A stretch of 64,000 nucleotides of DNA, taken from assembly GCA_934457415.1 (NCBI GenBank), contig CAKSHM010000010.1, positions 3,578 to 67,577 on the forward strand. The letters run 5' to 3'. Below the pieces are notes generated by a model. That model did no database searches and had not been told where the DNA came from. It was given only the letters and a program-made list of their open reading frames with translations. The stretch is from an uncultured Eubacteriales bacterium (GTDB lineage: Bacteria > Bacillota > Clostridia > Oscillospirales > Acutalibacteraceae). Made by a program: the position numbers and the translations under genes. Below, one piece after another: positions 1 to 7,839 of the stretch (its first letter is position 1; every line of letters begins with the position of its first letter).

Positions 1-12
1 AAATATAAAAAT

Positions 13-46
13 AACGGTCCTTTGCAAATTTTTACAAAGGACCGTT
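13..46 (-). terminator. Rho-independent terminator
   Basis: Perfect 12-bp stem (AACGGTCCTTTG with its complement) around a 10-base loop. Read leftward it runs into a T-rich tract, so it ends minus-strand transcription coming from spoVAE. Confidence 0.8.
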
Positions 47-59
47 CGGTCTGTCGATA

Positions 60-283
60 ACCTATGAATCAACTTATGTGCGACGTTTACGCCGCACTTT
101 GTTTTTTCGGCGACATGTGCGGCGAAAAAACACTTTGTAAGCGAAAAATCGCTGAGTAGGCGATTTTTCAAGGGTGCTGGGGTGGTATTGGCGGGGATAG
201 AGTGTAGTCCGAAAATCTATGATTTTCGAGCGAACGGCATTCCCGTCCAAGAGCGTGTCGAATTTCGACACGCTCAGCGCCGT
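60..283. repeat. Hairpin-rich intergenic repeat region
   Basis: No credible gene. Several small hairpins lie in a row: stems at 143-152/160-169, 210-217/221-228 and an 11-bp stem at 251-261/265-275 with a 3-base loop just after spoVAE. The part around 200-230 (ATAG..GT..TAGTCCG followed by a hairpin) resembles the tail of the composite repeat at 18.7 kb, so it is probably a diverged member of that family. The family link is inferred by eye. Confidence 0.45.
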
Positions 284-649
284 TTATTTTGATTTCGATT
301 TAAAGAAAAGCGACATAAGGAATCCCATAAACAATGCAACCGAAATTCCTGCGGCGGTAGCTGTAAGTCCACCCATGAATATTCCCATAAACCCATAATC
401 GCCTATCGCTTTTTTAACTCCGACCGCTATGCTGTAGCCGAAGCCGGTAAGAGGCACCGTGGCTCCCGCTCCCGCAAAATCGACCAAGGGTTTATAAATT
501 CCGACTGCTGTGAGCAAAACCCCAGAAACAACATAAGCGACAAGAATTCTTGCCGGTGTAAGCTTTGTGCAGTCAATCAGGACCTGTCCTATAAGGCAGA
601 ATGCACCGCCTACCGCAAAAGCTTTAAGGCACGACATAAACAATTCCAT
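284..649 (-). CDS. spoVAE: Stage V sporulation protein AE (SpoVAEB type)
   Basis: Small polytopic protein of about 121 residues. The family is part of the SpoVA channel in the inner spore membrane that moves calcium-dipicolinate in and out of the forespore. Hydrophobic segments run through the whole chain, with the family-like blocks GGAFCLIGQVLID near the N terminus and FAGAGATVPLTGFG in the middle. I chose the ATG at 649, which has AAGGAAG six bases upstream, over the TTG six bases further out. The usual partners spoVAC and spoVAD are not adjacent. A tRNA T-arm-like hairpin and a parS site lie just upstream. Family identity is from memory of SpoVAE/SpoVAC sequences. Confidence 0.88.
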   Translation of the reverse strand: MELFMSCLKAFAVGGAFCLIGQVLIDCTKLTPARILVAYVVSGVLLTAVGIYKPLVDFAGAGATVPLTGFGYSIAVGVKKAIGDYGFMGIFMGGLTATAAGISVALFMGFLMSLFFKSKSK

Positions 650-663
650 AAACAACTTCCTTC

Positions 664-692
664 AGTGTGACAGGTTCGTGCCCTGTCACAGT
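664..692 (-). repeat. tRNA T-arm-like hairpin (5' of spoVAE)
   Basis: AGTGTGACAGG, a seven-base loop TTCGTGC, then CCTGTCACA. It is one of a family of short hairpins in this window that resemble a tRNA TpsiC arm and sit immediately 5' of ribosome binding sites on the minus strand. Confidence 0.7.
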
Positions 693-694
693 AG

Positions 695-710
695 TGTTTC
701 ACATGAAACA
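695..710. promoter_or_regulatory. parS site (ParB/Spo0J binding)
   Basis: TGTTTCACATGAAACA differs from the palindromic parS consensus TGTTTCACGTGAAACA at one base. parS sites cluster around the origin in Firmicutes, and this one is about 16 kb from dnaA, as expected. ParB loads here to form the partition complex and recruit SMC. Confidence 0.8.
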
Positions 711-741
711 TTTATTAGAAGTGTTCCCTTGTTTTCTGAAT

Positions 742-2193
742 TTATTCGGGAATATATGAAATTGCCTTTGAAATACCGTAAGCCTCATTCAAGGCCTTTA
801 AAACCTCGCTTTTATTAAGATTTTTGACGGTTATTCCGTAAGCGTTTTCGCTCCTGACGGTCACTTTAACCTTACATGTCCCGTATTTTCTGTCGGGCAA
901 GGTTTCCTTTATCCTGATTACTCCGACTTTCGTTTTGTCGCAGTTCATTTCACAAAAATTAAAGCCCTTAGCGCCCTTTGCGCCGATATTATCGCCGATA
1001 CTCAACCCCCCGTGAAGATAACAGCATTTACAGAGGTCGGCATAATATAAATCAACAAGCAATGCCATTGATGCGATAAAAAGCACAAATCTGTCGAAAT
1101 GACGGAAAATAATCATAAGCGTTATACAGACGGCAAGAATTAAAAGCCCGTAAAGCTTGGGGAGCCATAAAAACCTTTTTAAAGACCTTGAGCTTTGATT
1201 TGCCTTTAAAGGCTTTGAGTCCCTTTGAAGAAACGGAAAAAACATGCGAAATTCGCTTTTTATCTCCCTGTGTTTTCCGCACGGGATAATTACCGCCTTT
1301 TCGGAGCGCCTTGTTCCGAAGCCGCCGACCGAAGCATAGATTGAATAGTTTTTAAAAAATCTCATTATCGGGGTCTGGATTATAACGGTATTATTTACCG
1401 CCGTTTTTGAGAAGACTGTTCGTTTCCTTGAAAGCAATCCCGAAGAGGTTTCCATGCGGTTTTCATCAACCCTGAGACGGAATGTGAGATTTTTAAGAAA
1501 AGAGATTATGAAAGAAATTCCGAAAGCGAGGACAACTATGACAGTAAGCGCTGTAACAGCCGGCGGAAAATATTCCATAAACTTATTCGAAAAGGTATCA
1601 ATTTCATCGAAAATCATTTCGGTTATTGCGATATTAAGGAGTTTGCCCGCGCGGTTTATAAACGGCGCGGCAACGATAATTCCCGTCAGCGCCGACGAGC
1701 TTGAAACAGAAAACAGCGCTATTTTAGGGTTTGAATACTTTATTACGGGACTTCCCGCATCGCCGTAAACAAAGGAGGAAAGCTTAACTGCGTCATCACT
1801 TTTTAAAATGAACTTAAAGTCGGCGTTTTCTCTGCCGCCTGCCTCGGTATTGACCTCAAATGACACTGCGCCGCAAAGTTTCAAAACAGGGTTTACGGTC
1901 TGTGAAAAGCATGAAAGCTTATCAAGAGAAATCTTGGCATGTGATTTAAATATCATTCCGCTGTTGATAGTAAGGCTTTTATCGGTATGAACCACCGTAA
2001 ACGAAAGCCATCTCGCAACAGCGATAAGCAGAATTGCGGCAAAAAGATATATTTCAAAGCTTATAATTCCGCTTATGCGCCTATATATAATATACTGTAA
2101 AAGTCCCTTTATAACAGGAATCACAAGCACAAAAAGAAACGGCTTTAAAAAAGAAAATATCATCAGCGGATGTCCGCGGTAGGTATTATTCAT
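742..2193 (-). CDS. Bacterial PH (bPH2/DUF304) membrane protein, YdbT-like
   Basis: About 483 residues. Pairs of hydrophobic helices alternate with soluble segments, the arrangement of the YdbT group in which several bPH2 domains hang from membrane helices. Hydrophobic pairs are visible near residues 10-55, 155-225 and 340-385. The start is taken at the ATG with GGGGGAG seven bases upstream. This ATG overlaps the stop of the neighbouring bPH2 gene (ATGAATAA), indicating translational coupling. In Bacillus the YdbS/YdbT pair has been linked to tolerance of a bacteriocin; the role here is unknown. Confidence 0.72.
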   Translation of the reverse strand: MNNTYRGHPLMIFSFLKPFLFVLVIPVIKGLLQYIIYRRISGIISFEIYLFAAILLIAVARWLSFTVVHTDKSLTINSGMIFKSHAKISLDKLSCFSQTVNPVLKLCGAVSFEVNTEAGGRENADFKFILKSDDAVKLSSFVYGDAGSPVIKYSNPKIALFSVSSSSALTGIIVAAPFINRAGKLLNIAITEMIFDEIDTFSNKFMEYFPPAVTALTVIVVLAFGISFIISFLKNLTFRLRVDENRMETSSGLLSRKRTVFSKTAVNNTVIIQTPIMRFFKNYSIYASVGGFGTRRSEKAVIIPCGKHREIKSEFRMFFPFLQRDSKPLKANQSSRSLKRFLWLPKLYGLLILAVCITLMIIFRHFDRFVLFIASMALLVDLYYADLCKCCYLHGGLSIGDNIGAKGAKGFNFCEMNCDKTKVGVIRIKETLPDRKYGTCKVKVTVRSENAYGITVKNLNKSEVLKALNEAYGISKAISYIPE

Positions 2194-2620
2194 CAACTTT
2201 CTCCCCCGCAACGGTATTTATAAGCTTATCGGCATCATCTGCGTTAATTTCAGGAATAAATATCTGTGTTCTCGCCGCCTTTAATCCTACGGCGCAAAGC
2301 TTCATTTTCCTTGCAATAGGAGTCGAAAAGCTTTGCGCAAAAATCATTCGCGGATAGGGCATAATCTGCGTTGTTTTAAACATTACTCCATAGGTGATTC
2401 TTACCGTATCATCATCCGCGAAAATAATAAAGCTTTTATAAAGCATAGGAAGATACCATGCTGCAAGAACGGCATAAAGCGCAAAAAGTCCGATTCCGAC
2501 GAACACAAGCCAGCCCGCAAAAAGCGAGGCGGCGGCAGCGGCAGCCGACGGAAGAAAAAGAACTATTAAAAGCCTTAATTCATAAAGCAGAAGCGTTTTT
2601 TTCGGCAGAGTTCCTTTCAT
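2186..2620 (-). CDS. bPH2 (DUF304) membrane protein, YdbS-like
   Basis: 144 residues: two close hydrophobic helices at about 13-55, then one soluble bPH2-type domain with the family-like stretch DDDTVRITYGVMFKTTQ. It is the short partner of the YdbT-like gene that overlaps its 3' end by eight bases. It starts three bases after the rarA stop, so the three genes probably form one transcript. The function of the pair is not established. Confidence 0.7.
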   Translation of the reverse strand: MKGTLPKKTLLLYELRLLIVLFLPSAAAAAASLFAGWLVFVGIGLFALYAVLAAWYLPMLYKSFIIFADDDTVRITYGVMFKTTQIMPYPRMIFAQSFSTPIARKMKLCAVGLKAARTQIFIPEINADDADKLINTVAGEKVDE

Positions 2621-2622
2621 TT

Positions 2623-3882
2623 TTATTTATTATCCTTTCCGGTTATTCTCTTTCGGTATTCATTAAAAGAAATTTCGTTTTTGTTATCCGAGTAATGATA
2701 GTATTTTTTGTTTTTAAGATTATCGGGAAGATACTGCTGATCAACATAGTGATTTTTAAAGTCATGGGGGTACAAATAATGCTGACCCTTGATTTCGGCG
2801 TCCTCCCCGTCAAAATGCTTATTCTGAAGGTGTCTCGGAATTGAGCCGTAATTTCCCTTTTCAATGTCGGAAAATGCCGAATTTACCGCATTATAAGCGG
2901 AATTTGACTTAGGAGAAAGAGCCACTAAAATTACCGCGTCCGCGAGGGGAATTCTCGCTTCGGGCAGTCCGACGGCAAGCGCGGTATCGACCGCCGCCTT
3001 TACTATCGGGATTATCTGCGGATAGGCAAGCCCGACATCCTCGCTTGCACATACCATAAGTCTCCTGCATGCGCTCGGCAAATCGCCTGCGGCAAGAATT
3101 CGTGCCAAATAGAACACTGCGGCGTCAGGATCGGAGCCGCGCATGGATTTCTGATAAGCAGATAACAGGTCATAATGCTCGTCGCCCTCGCGGTCATACC
3201 TTACGGAGTTTCCTGCCAAAATCTGCTCGGCTGTATCGTCGGATATCTCGGATTTACTGTCAGCCTGAGTAAGCATAGCGCAAAGCTCTAACATATTGAG
3301 CGCCCGTCTTACATCTCCTGCTGCGGCTCTGGCTATTTTAGCCGCCGTTTCGCCGCTTATGGTTATATTATCTCCGCAAAACTTAACCGCTCTTAAAACA
3401 GCTTTTTTTATATCGTCAGCGCTTAGTGCCTTGAATTCAAGCACGGTTGAGCGGCTTAAAATCGCGTTATAAACATAAAAATACGGGTTTTCGGTGGTTG
3501 AGGCGATAAGCGTAATATCCCCGTTTTCTATATAGGATAGCAAAATCTGCTGTTGCTTTTTATTAAAATACTGTATCTCGTCAAGATAGAGCAGAATTCC
3601 GTTTGCCGCCTCTATTGTACCTATTGAACCGATAACCTCTTTTATATCAGAGGTTGAGGCGGTCGTCGCGTTTAAATAGCAGAGCTTTTTATCGCAGGAA
3701 TCGGCGATTATTCGCGCGACGGTGGTTTTCCCCACACCCGACGGTCCGTAAAATATAAGATTAGGCAGGTTTTTTGAATCTATTATCTTTTTTAATATCT
3801 TGCCTTCACAAAGCAGGTGCGCCTGTCCTATGACATCTTCTATTTTTTTAGGTCTTGCTCTGTCCGCAAGCGGTGTTTTCAT
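2623..3882 (-). CDS. rarA: Replication-associated recombination protein A (AAA+ ATPase)
   Basis: About 419 residues of the RarA/MgsA/WRNIP1 family, a clamp-loader-like AAA+ ATPase that acts at stalled replication forks. Walker A GPSGVGKTT is at about 46-54, followed by a Walker B-like LLYLDEIQYF and a sensor region STTENPYF. The C-terminal half has the family blocks YDLLSAYQKSMRGSDPDAA and ARILAAGDLPSACRRL. The start is the ATG at 3882, preceded by GGAGG at seven bases; the reading frame stays open further upstream but has no ribosome site there. The bPH2 genes follow three bases downstream. Confidence 0.93.
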   Translation of the reverse strand: MKTPLADRARPKKIEDVIGQAHLLCEGKILKKIIDSKNLPNLIFYGPSGVGKTTVARIIADSCDKKLCYLNATTASTSDIKEVIGSIGTIEAANGILLYLDEIQYFNKKQQQILLSYIENGDITLIASTTENPYFYVYNAILSRSTVLEFKALSADDIKKAVLRAVKFCGDNITISGETAAKIARAAAGDVRRALNMLELCAMLTQADSKSEISDDTAEQILAGNSVRYDREGDEHYDLLSAYQKSMRGSDPDAAVFYLARILAAGDLPSACRRLMVCASEDVGLAYPQIIPIVKAAVDTALAVGLPEARIPLADAVILVALSPKSNSAYNAVNSAFSDIEKGNYGSIPRHLQNKHFDGEDAEIKGQHYLYPHDFKNHYVDQQYLPDNLKNKKYYHYSDNKNEISFNEYRKRITGKDNK

Positions 3883-4082
3883 TTTGTTTCCTCCGAAAGT
3901 TTTACTGATTTTATCGGTATTTATCTCATACAATTGTTTTGGGGTGTTTTAGTATGATAAATCACGAAAGACGCCTGTTTCTCGCCTTTGTTACCAAAGG
4001 CAGCCGAAACAGCTGCGATATAATAATCACCGTTTAGATGATTTTTATCGCGTTTTATGTATTGGAAAGAAATGGTGATTAT

Positions 4083-5600
4083 GTGAAAAAAACGGTTTTT
4101 ATTAAAAATGCCGCCGTTTTAACGGCTTCTTCTCTTATTTTAAGATTTATCGGTATTATTTTCAAGGTCTGGCTCGCTTCTTCGATAGGCAGCGAGGGAA
4201 TAGGACTTTATCAGGTGATTTTCTCGGTTTATACGCTTTTTGCGGCATTCAGCACCTGCGGCGTATGCACTGCGGTAACAAGGCTTGTCGCAAATCAGCT
4301 TGTTACGGGAAGCAAGTCCGGAATTAAAAAAATAATAAAGTCCGCAAATCTCATAAACACTGCCGTGGCATCGGTATCCTTTGCCGTTTTATTCTTCGGG
4401 GCGGAAATTTTAAGCAGTAAGGCCTTAAACGATGTCAGAGCGGTTCTCTCTTTAAAGGCGCTTTCCTTTTCGCTTGTCTTTATGGGCATTTCATCGAATA
4501 TAAGAGGATATTTTATAGCCCGCCGAAAAACAGCACCGTTTGCCGCGGTTTCCTTGGCCGAGCAAATCGTTCGAATAGCGGTTGTTCTGTTTGCGGTAAG
4601 CAGGGTAAAGGGTTTAGGGATTTCATATTCGTGCGCCGCGGTCTTTTTGGGCGACGCCGCCGCCGAAATGCTCTGTGCTTTAACTATGAACATACTTTAT
4701 AAAAAGGATTTTAAAAGGCTTAAATTAACACAAAACGGCGCCGAAACCGGCATTAACCGAGAAATAATAAGAATATCCTCTCCGATAACCGGCGGAAGAT
4801 ATCTGAATTCTCTTCTTCGTACCGTCGAAAATATTATGATGCCCCGCCTTCTTGCCGTCGCATCAGCTTCGGCATTAAGCCTATTCGGAATGATCAAGGG
4901 AATGGCTCTACCTATTTTATTCTTCCCCGGAGTTTTGCTGAACTCTTTTTCAACACTTTTAATTCCCGAAATATCCGAGGCGTCCGTCTTAGGAAAAAAG
5001 CTGCTTTTAAAAAGCGGAACAGAGAAAATCACCGTACTTACTGCTGCGGTCGGTTTTATATTTTCCGCCGTTTTCTTCGTTGCGGGGGAACAGATAGGAC
5101 AGCTTGTTTATAAAGACGAGGGAGTAGGAACGCTTTTATGCCTGCTTTCCCCGATAGTTCCGCTGATGTATCTTGACAGCGTTTGTGACGGAATATTAAA
5201 AGGTCTTGATTTGCAGTCTTTTACCTTTAAAACAAGCATTGCAGACTCTGTTTTAAGACTTGTTCTGATTTATTTTATCGTGCCCAAATGGGGACTTTAC
5301 GGATTTATAGGTATTATGTATTTTTCAAACGCGCTTACCTGTCTTTTAAATGTCGGCATGCTTACTAAAAAGACCGGTGCCGAAATAAATACCTTTAAAA
5401 GCTTTATTCTGCCTTTAATATTAGCTTATGTCTCGGTTTTACTCTCAAATCTTGTTTTAAGAAATATTGAGGCTTTCGGACGGTTGGTTTACATAATACT
5501 TTTGGTCGGATTTTCGGTTTTGCTTTATTCCTTATCGCTTTTATTCTTCGGCTGTATTGAAAACAAACCGATTGTTAAAAAATTTCCTGAAAAGAGCTAA
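4083..5600 (+). CDS. spoVB: SpoVB-like MOP-superfamily flippase
   Basis: About 505 residues with 12-14 predicted membrane helices, of the polysaccharide/lipid flippase (MOP) family that includes SpoVB and MurJ. The N-terminal stretch LRFIGIIFKVWLASSIGSEG is typical of SpoVB-type proteins, which probably flip lipid-linked precursors during spore cortex synthesis. I prefer the GTG at 4083, preceded by a weak AAATGGTGA, over the upstream ATG at 4038, which has no ribosome site. The gene converges on tadA with a four-base overlap of stops. A general exporter role is the alternative. Confidence 0.75.
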   Translation: MKKTVFIKNAAVLTASSLILRFIGIIFKVWLASSIGSEGIGLYQVIFSVYTLFAAFSTCGVCTAVTRLVANQLVTGSKSGIKKIIKSANLINTAVASVSFAVLFFGAEILSSKALNDVRAVLSLKALSFSLVFMGISSNIRGYFIARRKTAPFAAVSLAEQIVRIAVVLFAVSRVKGLGISYSCAAVFLGDAAAEMLCALTMNILYKKDFKRLKLTQNGAETGINREIIRISSPITGGRYLNSLLRTVENIMMPRLLAVASASALSLFGMIKGMALPILFFPGVLLNSFSTLLIPEISEASVLGKKLLLKSGTEKITVLTAAVGFIFSAVFFVAGEQIGQLVYKDEGVGTLLCLLSPIVPLMYLDSVCDGILKGLDLQSFTFKTSIADSVLRLVLIYFIVPKWGLYGFIGIMYFSNALTCLLNVGMLTKKTGAEINTFKSFILPLILAYVSVLLSNLVLRNIEAFGRLVYIILLVGFSVLLYSLSLLFFGCIENKPIVKKFPEKS

Positions 5601-6046
5601 TCCTTTTTCCTTAATTTTTTAAAGAAGTCCGTTAAAAGCGATTTGCATTCTTCCTCGGCAATTCCTCCGAAAATCTCGCACTTTCCCGAAAAAGGAAGAG
5701 AAAAAAGATTTGCGGCGCTGTCCGCACAGCCCGCCGATAAATCAAAAGCGCCGAAAACAAGCTCGGAAATCCTTGCGTTTATAATAGCTCCCGCGCACAT
5801 AACGCACGGCTCTAAGGTGACATAAAGTGAACAACCGTCAAGCTTCCAAGTACCCAGATTTCTCGCCGCGTCCCTTATAGCCTCTATTTCGGCATGCGAG
5901 GTAGGGTCATGCGTTTCCTCGCACCTGTTTCTTCCTCTGCCTATAATCTCATTGTTTTTAACTACAACTGCTCCGACGGGTATTTCACCGTTCTTCGCCG
6001 CCTGCCTTGCAAGAGACAGCGCAGCGCTCATATATTTTTTATCCAT
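5597..6046 (-). CDS. tadA: tRNA-specific adenosine deaminase
   Basis: 149 residues, full length. It deaminates adenosine 34 to inosine in tRNA-Arg(ACG); that tRNA gene is present at 63.46 kb in this window. Zinc and catalytic residues are visible as HAE at 51-53 and PCVMC at 80-84, with the family stretch GEIPVGAVVV before them. The gene converges on spoVB. Confidence 0.93.
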   Translation of the reverse strand: MDKKYMSAALSLARQAAKNGEIPVGAVVVKNNEIIGRGRNRCEETHDPTSHAEIEAIRDAARNLGTWKLDGCSLYVTLEPCVMCAGAIINARISELVFGAFDLSAGCADSAANLFSLPFSGKCEIFGGIAEEECKSLLTDFFKKLRKKD

Positions 6047-6063
6047 ACTCTTAAATTTATAAA

Positions 6064-6089
6064 AAGCGGCTTAAAACAATAAGCCGCTT
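6064..6089 (-). terminator. Rho-independent terminator
   Basis: AAGCGGCTTA and its complement around a six-base loop, followed leftward by a T run. It ends the minus-strand transcript that finishes with the membrane protein at 6094. Confidence 0.8.
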
Positions 6090-6093
6090 ATAT

Positions 6094-6789
6094 TTACATT
6101 TGGTTTACATAAAACTGATTATCTGACTCGTCCTGCGAGTGAACGGGCATTTTATTCCTGCTGACAAACAGGAATATCGGCAGCAAAAACGGGAAAAATA
6201 TTGAAAGTACCGTGAAGCATATCGCCATCTGATTGTTGAATTTCAAAAAGATATTGTAAACACTTATATAAGCAAACACCGTATATACCGCTGCCAATGC
6301 AAAAACCGCAAAATATAAAATCATACAAAAGCCTGCCAAACCGATAAGCGGGGCAGTCAGCCTGCATTCTAAGAAGTCCGAAACCGCAAGCGGAACCAGA
6401 ACCGCGAAAACAACAAGCATTATAACAATAAGACTTGCGGCAAGCACGATATTAAGAGTTAATAAAAGCTTTCCCCGATCCTTTGTAACCGAACCGTTTT
6501 TCTTTTTAAAGCCCGCTCCGAGTCTCCCTAAAGCAAATGCGCTGAAAAACGGAATAAAGCTGTACCACGGATTTTTAAGTCCCTCTTTTTCGGACATTAC
6601 GCAAACGCCTATGCTTTCAAGCGCCCACAAAACAAGCGAAACGGCAATCCCTATAAGAAATGCAAACAAAAGCACCGAAAACAGTACCGCTAATATGCCG
6701 CCGCTCAAAGCTCCTTTTGCCGAGTCTCCGAAATTCTCAAAAATTTCGAGAATTTCATCACCGTCGCCGTAAAACTGAAAATTGTCCAT
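6094..6789 (-). CDS. Membrane protein of unknown function
   Basis: 231 residues that I do not recognise. An acidic N-terminal stretch (about 1-25) is followed by a long hydrophobic segment (about 30-60), a loop with WYSFIPFFSAFALGRLG resembling the amphipathic part of small bacterial membrane proteins, then three more helices and a polar C terminus. A ribosome site AAGGAGAG precedes the ATG. It lies 12 bases downstream of the CPBP protease gene and shares its transcript and terminator. Confidence 0.6.
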   Translation of the reverse strand: MDNFQFYGDGDEILEIFENFGDSAKGALSGGILAVLFSVLLFAFLIGIAVSLVLWALESIGVCVMSEKEGLKNPWYSFIPFFSAFALGRLGAGFKKKNGSVTKDRGKLLLTLNIVLAASLIVIMLVVFAVLVPLAVSDFLECRLTAPLIGLAGFCMILYFAVFALAAVYTVFAYISVYNIFLKFNNQMAICFTVLSIFFPFLLPIFLFVSRNKMPVHSQDESDNQFYVNQM

Positions 6790-6801
6790 ATTTTTCTCTC
6801 C

Positions 6802-7791
6802 TTATACAAAGAAATAAAGTACCGCTTCAATCAGACAGCCTGCGCAGAAAAGAATTATCGGAACTGTTGTAAAAAAGAGCGAATAAACTTTTTTTGTTGT
6901 AAGCGCTTTTTCTTCGCCGCCTTCAAGCTTAAAAAAGCCCTCTGCTTTTGAAACATATAAAAGCCCCGTAATTCCGAGCAGCATATAGATAATATTTGTT
7001 ATCGGATAAATCAGGATTGCTCCGCTTTTCGGCAGAATATCGGTTAAATAATCGCAGATTACAGCTAAAAAGTTATTAAGCGCATGCACCGCAATGCTTA
7101 CCCAAATCGAACCTGTTTTTATGCGGATAAAGCCTAAAATCAAGCCCACCAAAAAAGCAAAGAAAATCTGAATAAAATTCCTGTGCATAAGTCCGAAGAG
7201 AACGGATGAGGTTATAAGCGCAAAACCCTCGCCGTGCTTTTTAAGTTCGCCTAAAACCGCCCCTCTGAAAGCGAATTCCTCGGTTAAGGGAGGAATAACG
7301 GCGGTTGAAATCACCGTCAGCAGAAATCCGAAAATGCCTGCTGCGTTTTCACTGCTCGGATAGTTATAAGAAGGAAATCCGAGAGAATCGAAAAGAGCGC
7401 CGCCGTAGGAAACAGATATGTTTGCAAATCCGCAAAAGCCTATTCCAAGCAGGATAAAGCCCAAAACATTTCCCTTTGGCTTTTCAAACGGAATAAGCGT
7501 GCTTATCCTCTGCCCCGAAAGCTTAACGGCAATTAAAAACGGTATAAGGAATAGAATTACCGAGCAAACCGAATTGACCGCCTGTAAAAAAGCGGGGTCT
7601 GACAGCAATGCCGCCGCGTCGGAATTATTTAATCTGACGCTTTTAAGTATAAGCAATGTAACCGGCGACATAACCGCGGATAATATAATCGCGGCAAGCA
7701 GCGGAAATCCGGTTATGATTCCCGCCAGCCTTACTTTTTTTCTTTCGGCGTAAATTTCATTAAACTGCGCCTGTTTTTCTGAATCAAACAT
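6802..7791 (-). CDS. CPBP-family intramembrane metalloprotease
   Basis: 329 residues with about eight membrane helices. The CPBP (Abi, Rce1-like) signature is clear: EEFAFRG with glutamates 171-172 and arginine 176, followed by FGLMH (His about 203) and a final histidine in VAHALNN. These residues form the glutamate-based or metal catalytic centre of the family, which processes membrane or prenylated peptides and bacteriocin-type substrates. It lies about 50 bases after gyrA with no visible terminator between, so read-through is possible. The substrate is unknown. Confidence 0.85.
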   Translation of the reverse strand: MFDSEKQAQFNEIYAERKKVRLAGIITGFPLLAAIILSAVMSPVTLLILKSVRLNNSDAAALLSDPAFLQAVNSVCSVILFLIPFLIAVKLSGQRISTLIPFEKPKGNVLGFILLGIGFCGFANISVSYGGALFDSLGFPSYNYPSSENAAGIFGFLLTVISTAVIPPLTEEFAFRGAVLGELKKHGEGFALITSSVLFGLMHRNFIQIFFAFLVGLILGFIRIKTGSIWVSIAVHALNNFLAVICDYLTDILPKSGAILIYPITNIIYMLLGITGLLYVSKAEGFFKLEGGEEKALTTKKVYSLFFTTVPIILFCAGCLIEAVLYFFV

Positions 7792-7839
7792 AGTGTGAAA
7801 TACATCTCCTTTTAACTGTATTTCCCCCTGTAATCCCTT

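Noticed and set aside
74..271. 65-residue basic minus-strand frame
   Set aside because: It is made of hairpin repeats, has no ribosome site or recognisable domain, and overlaps the repeat region after spoVAE.
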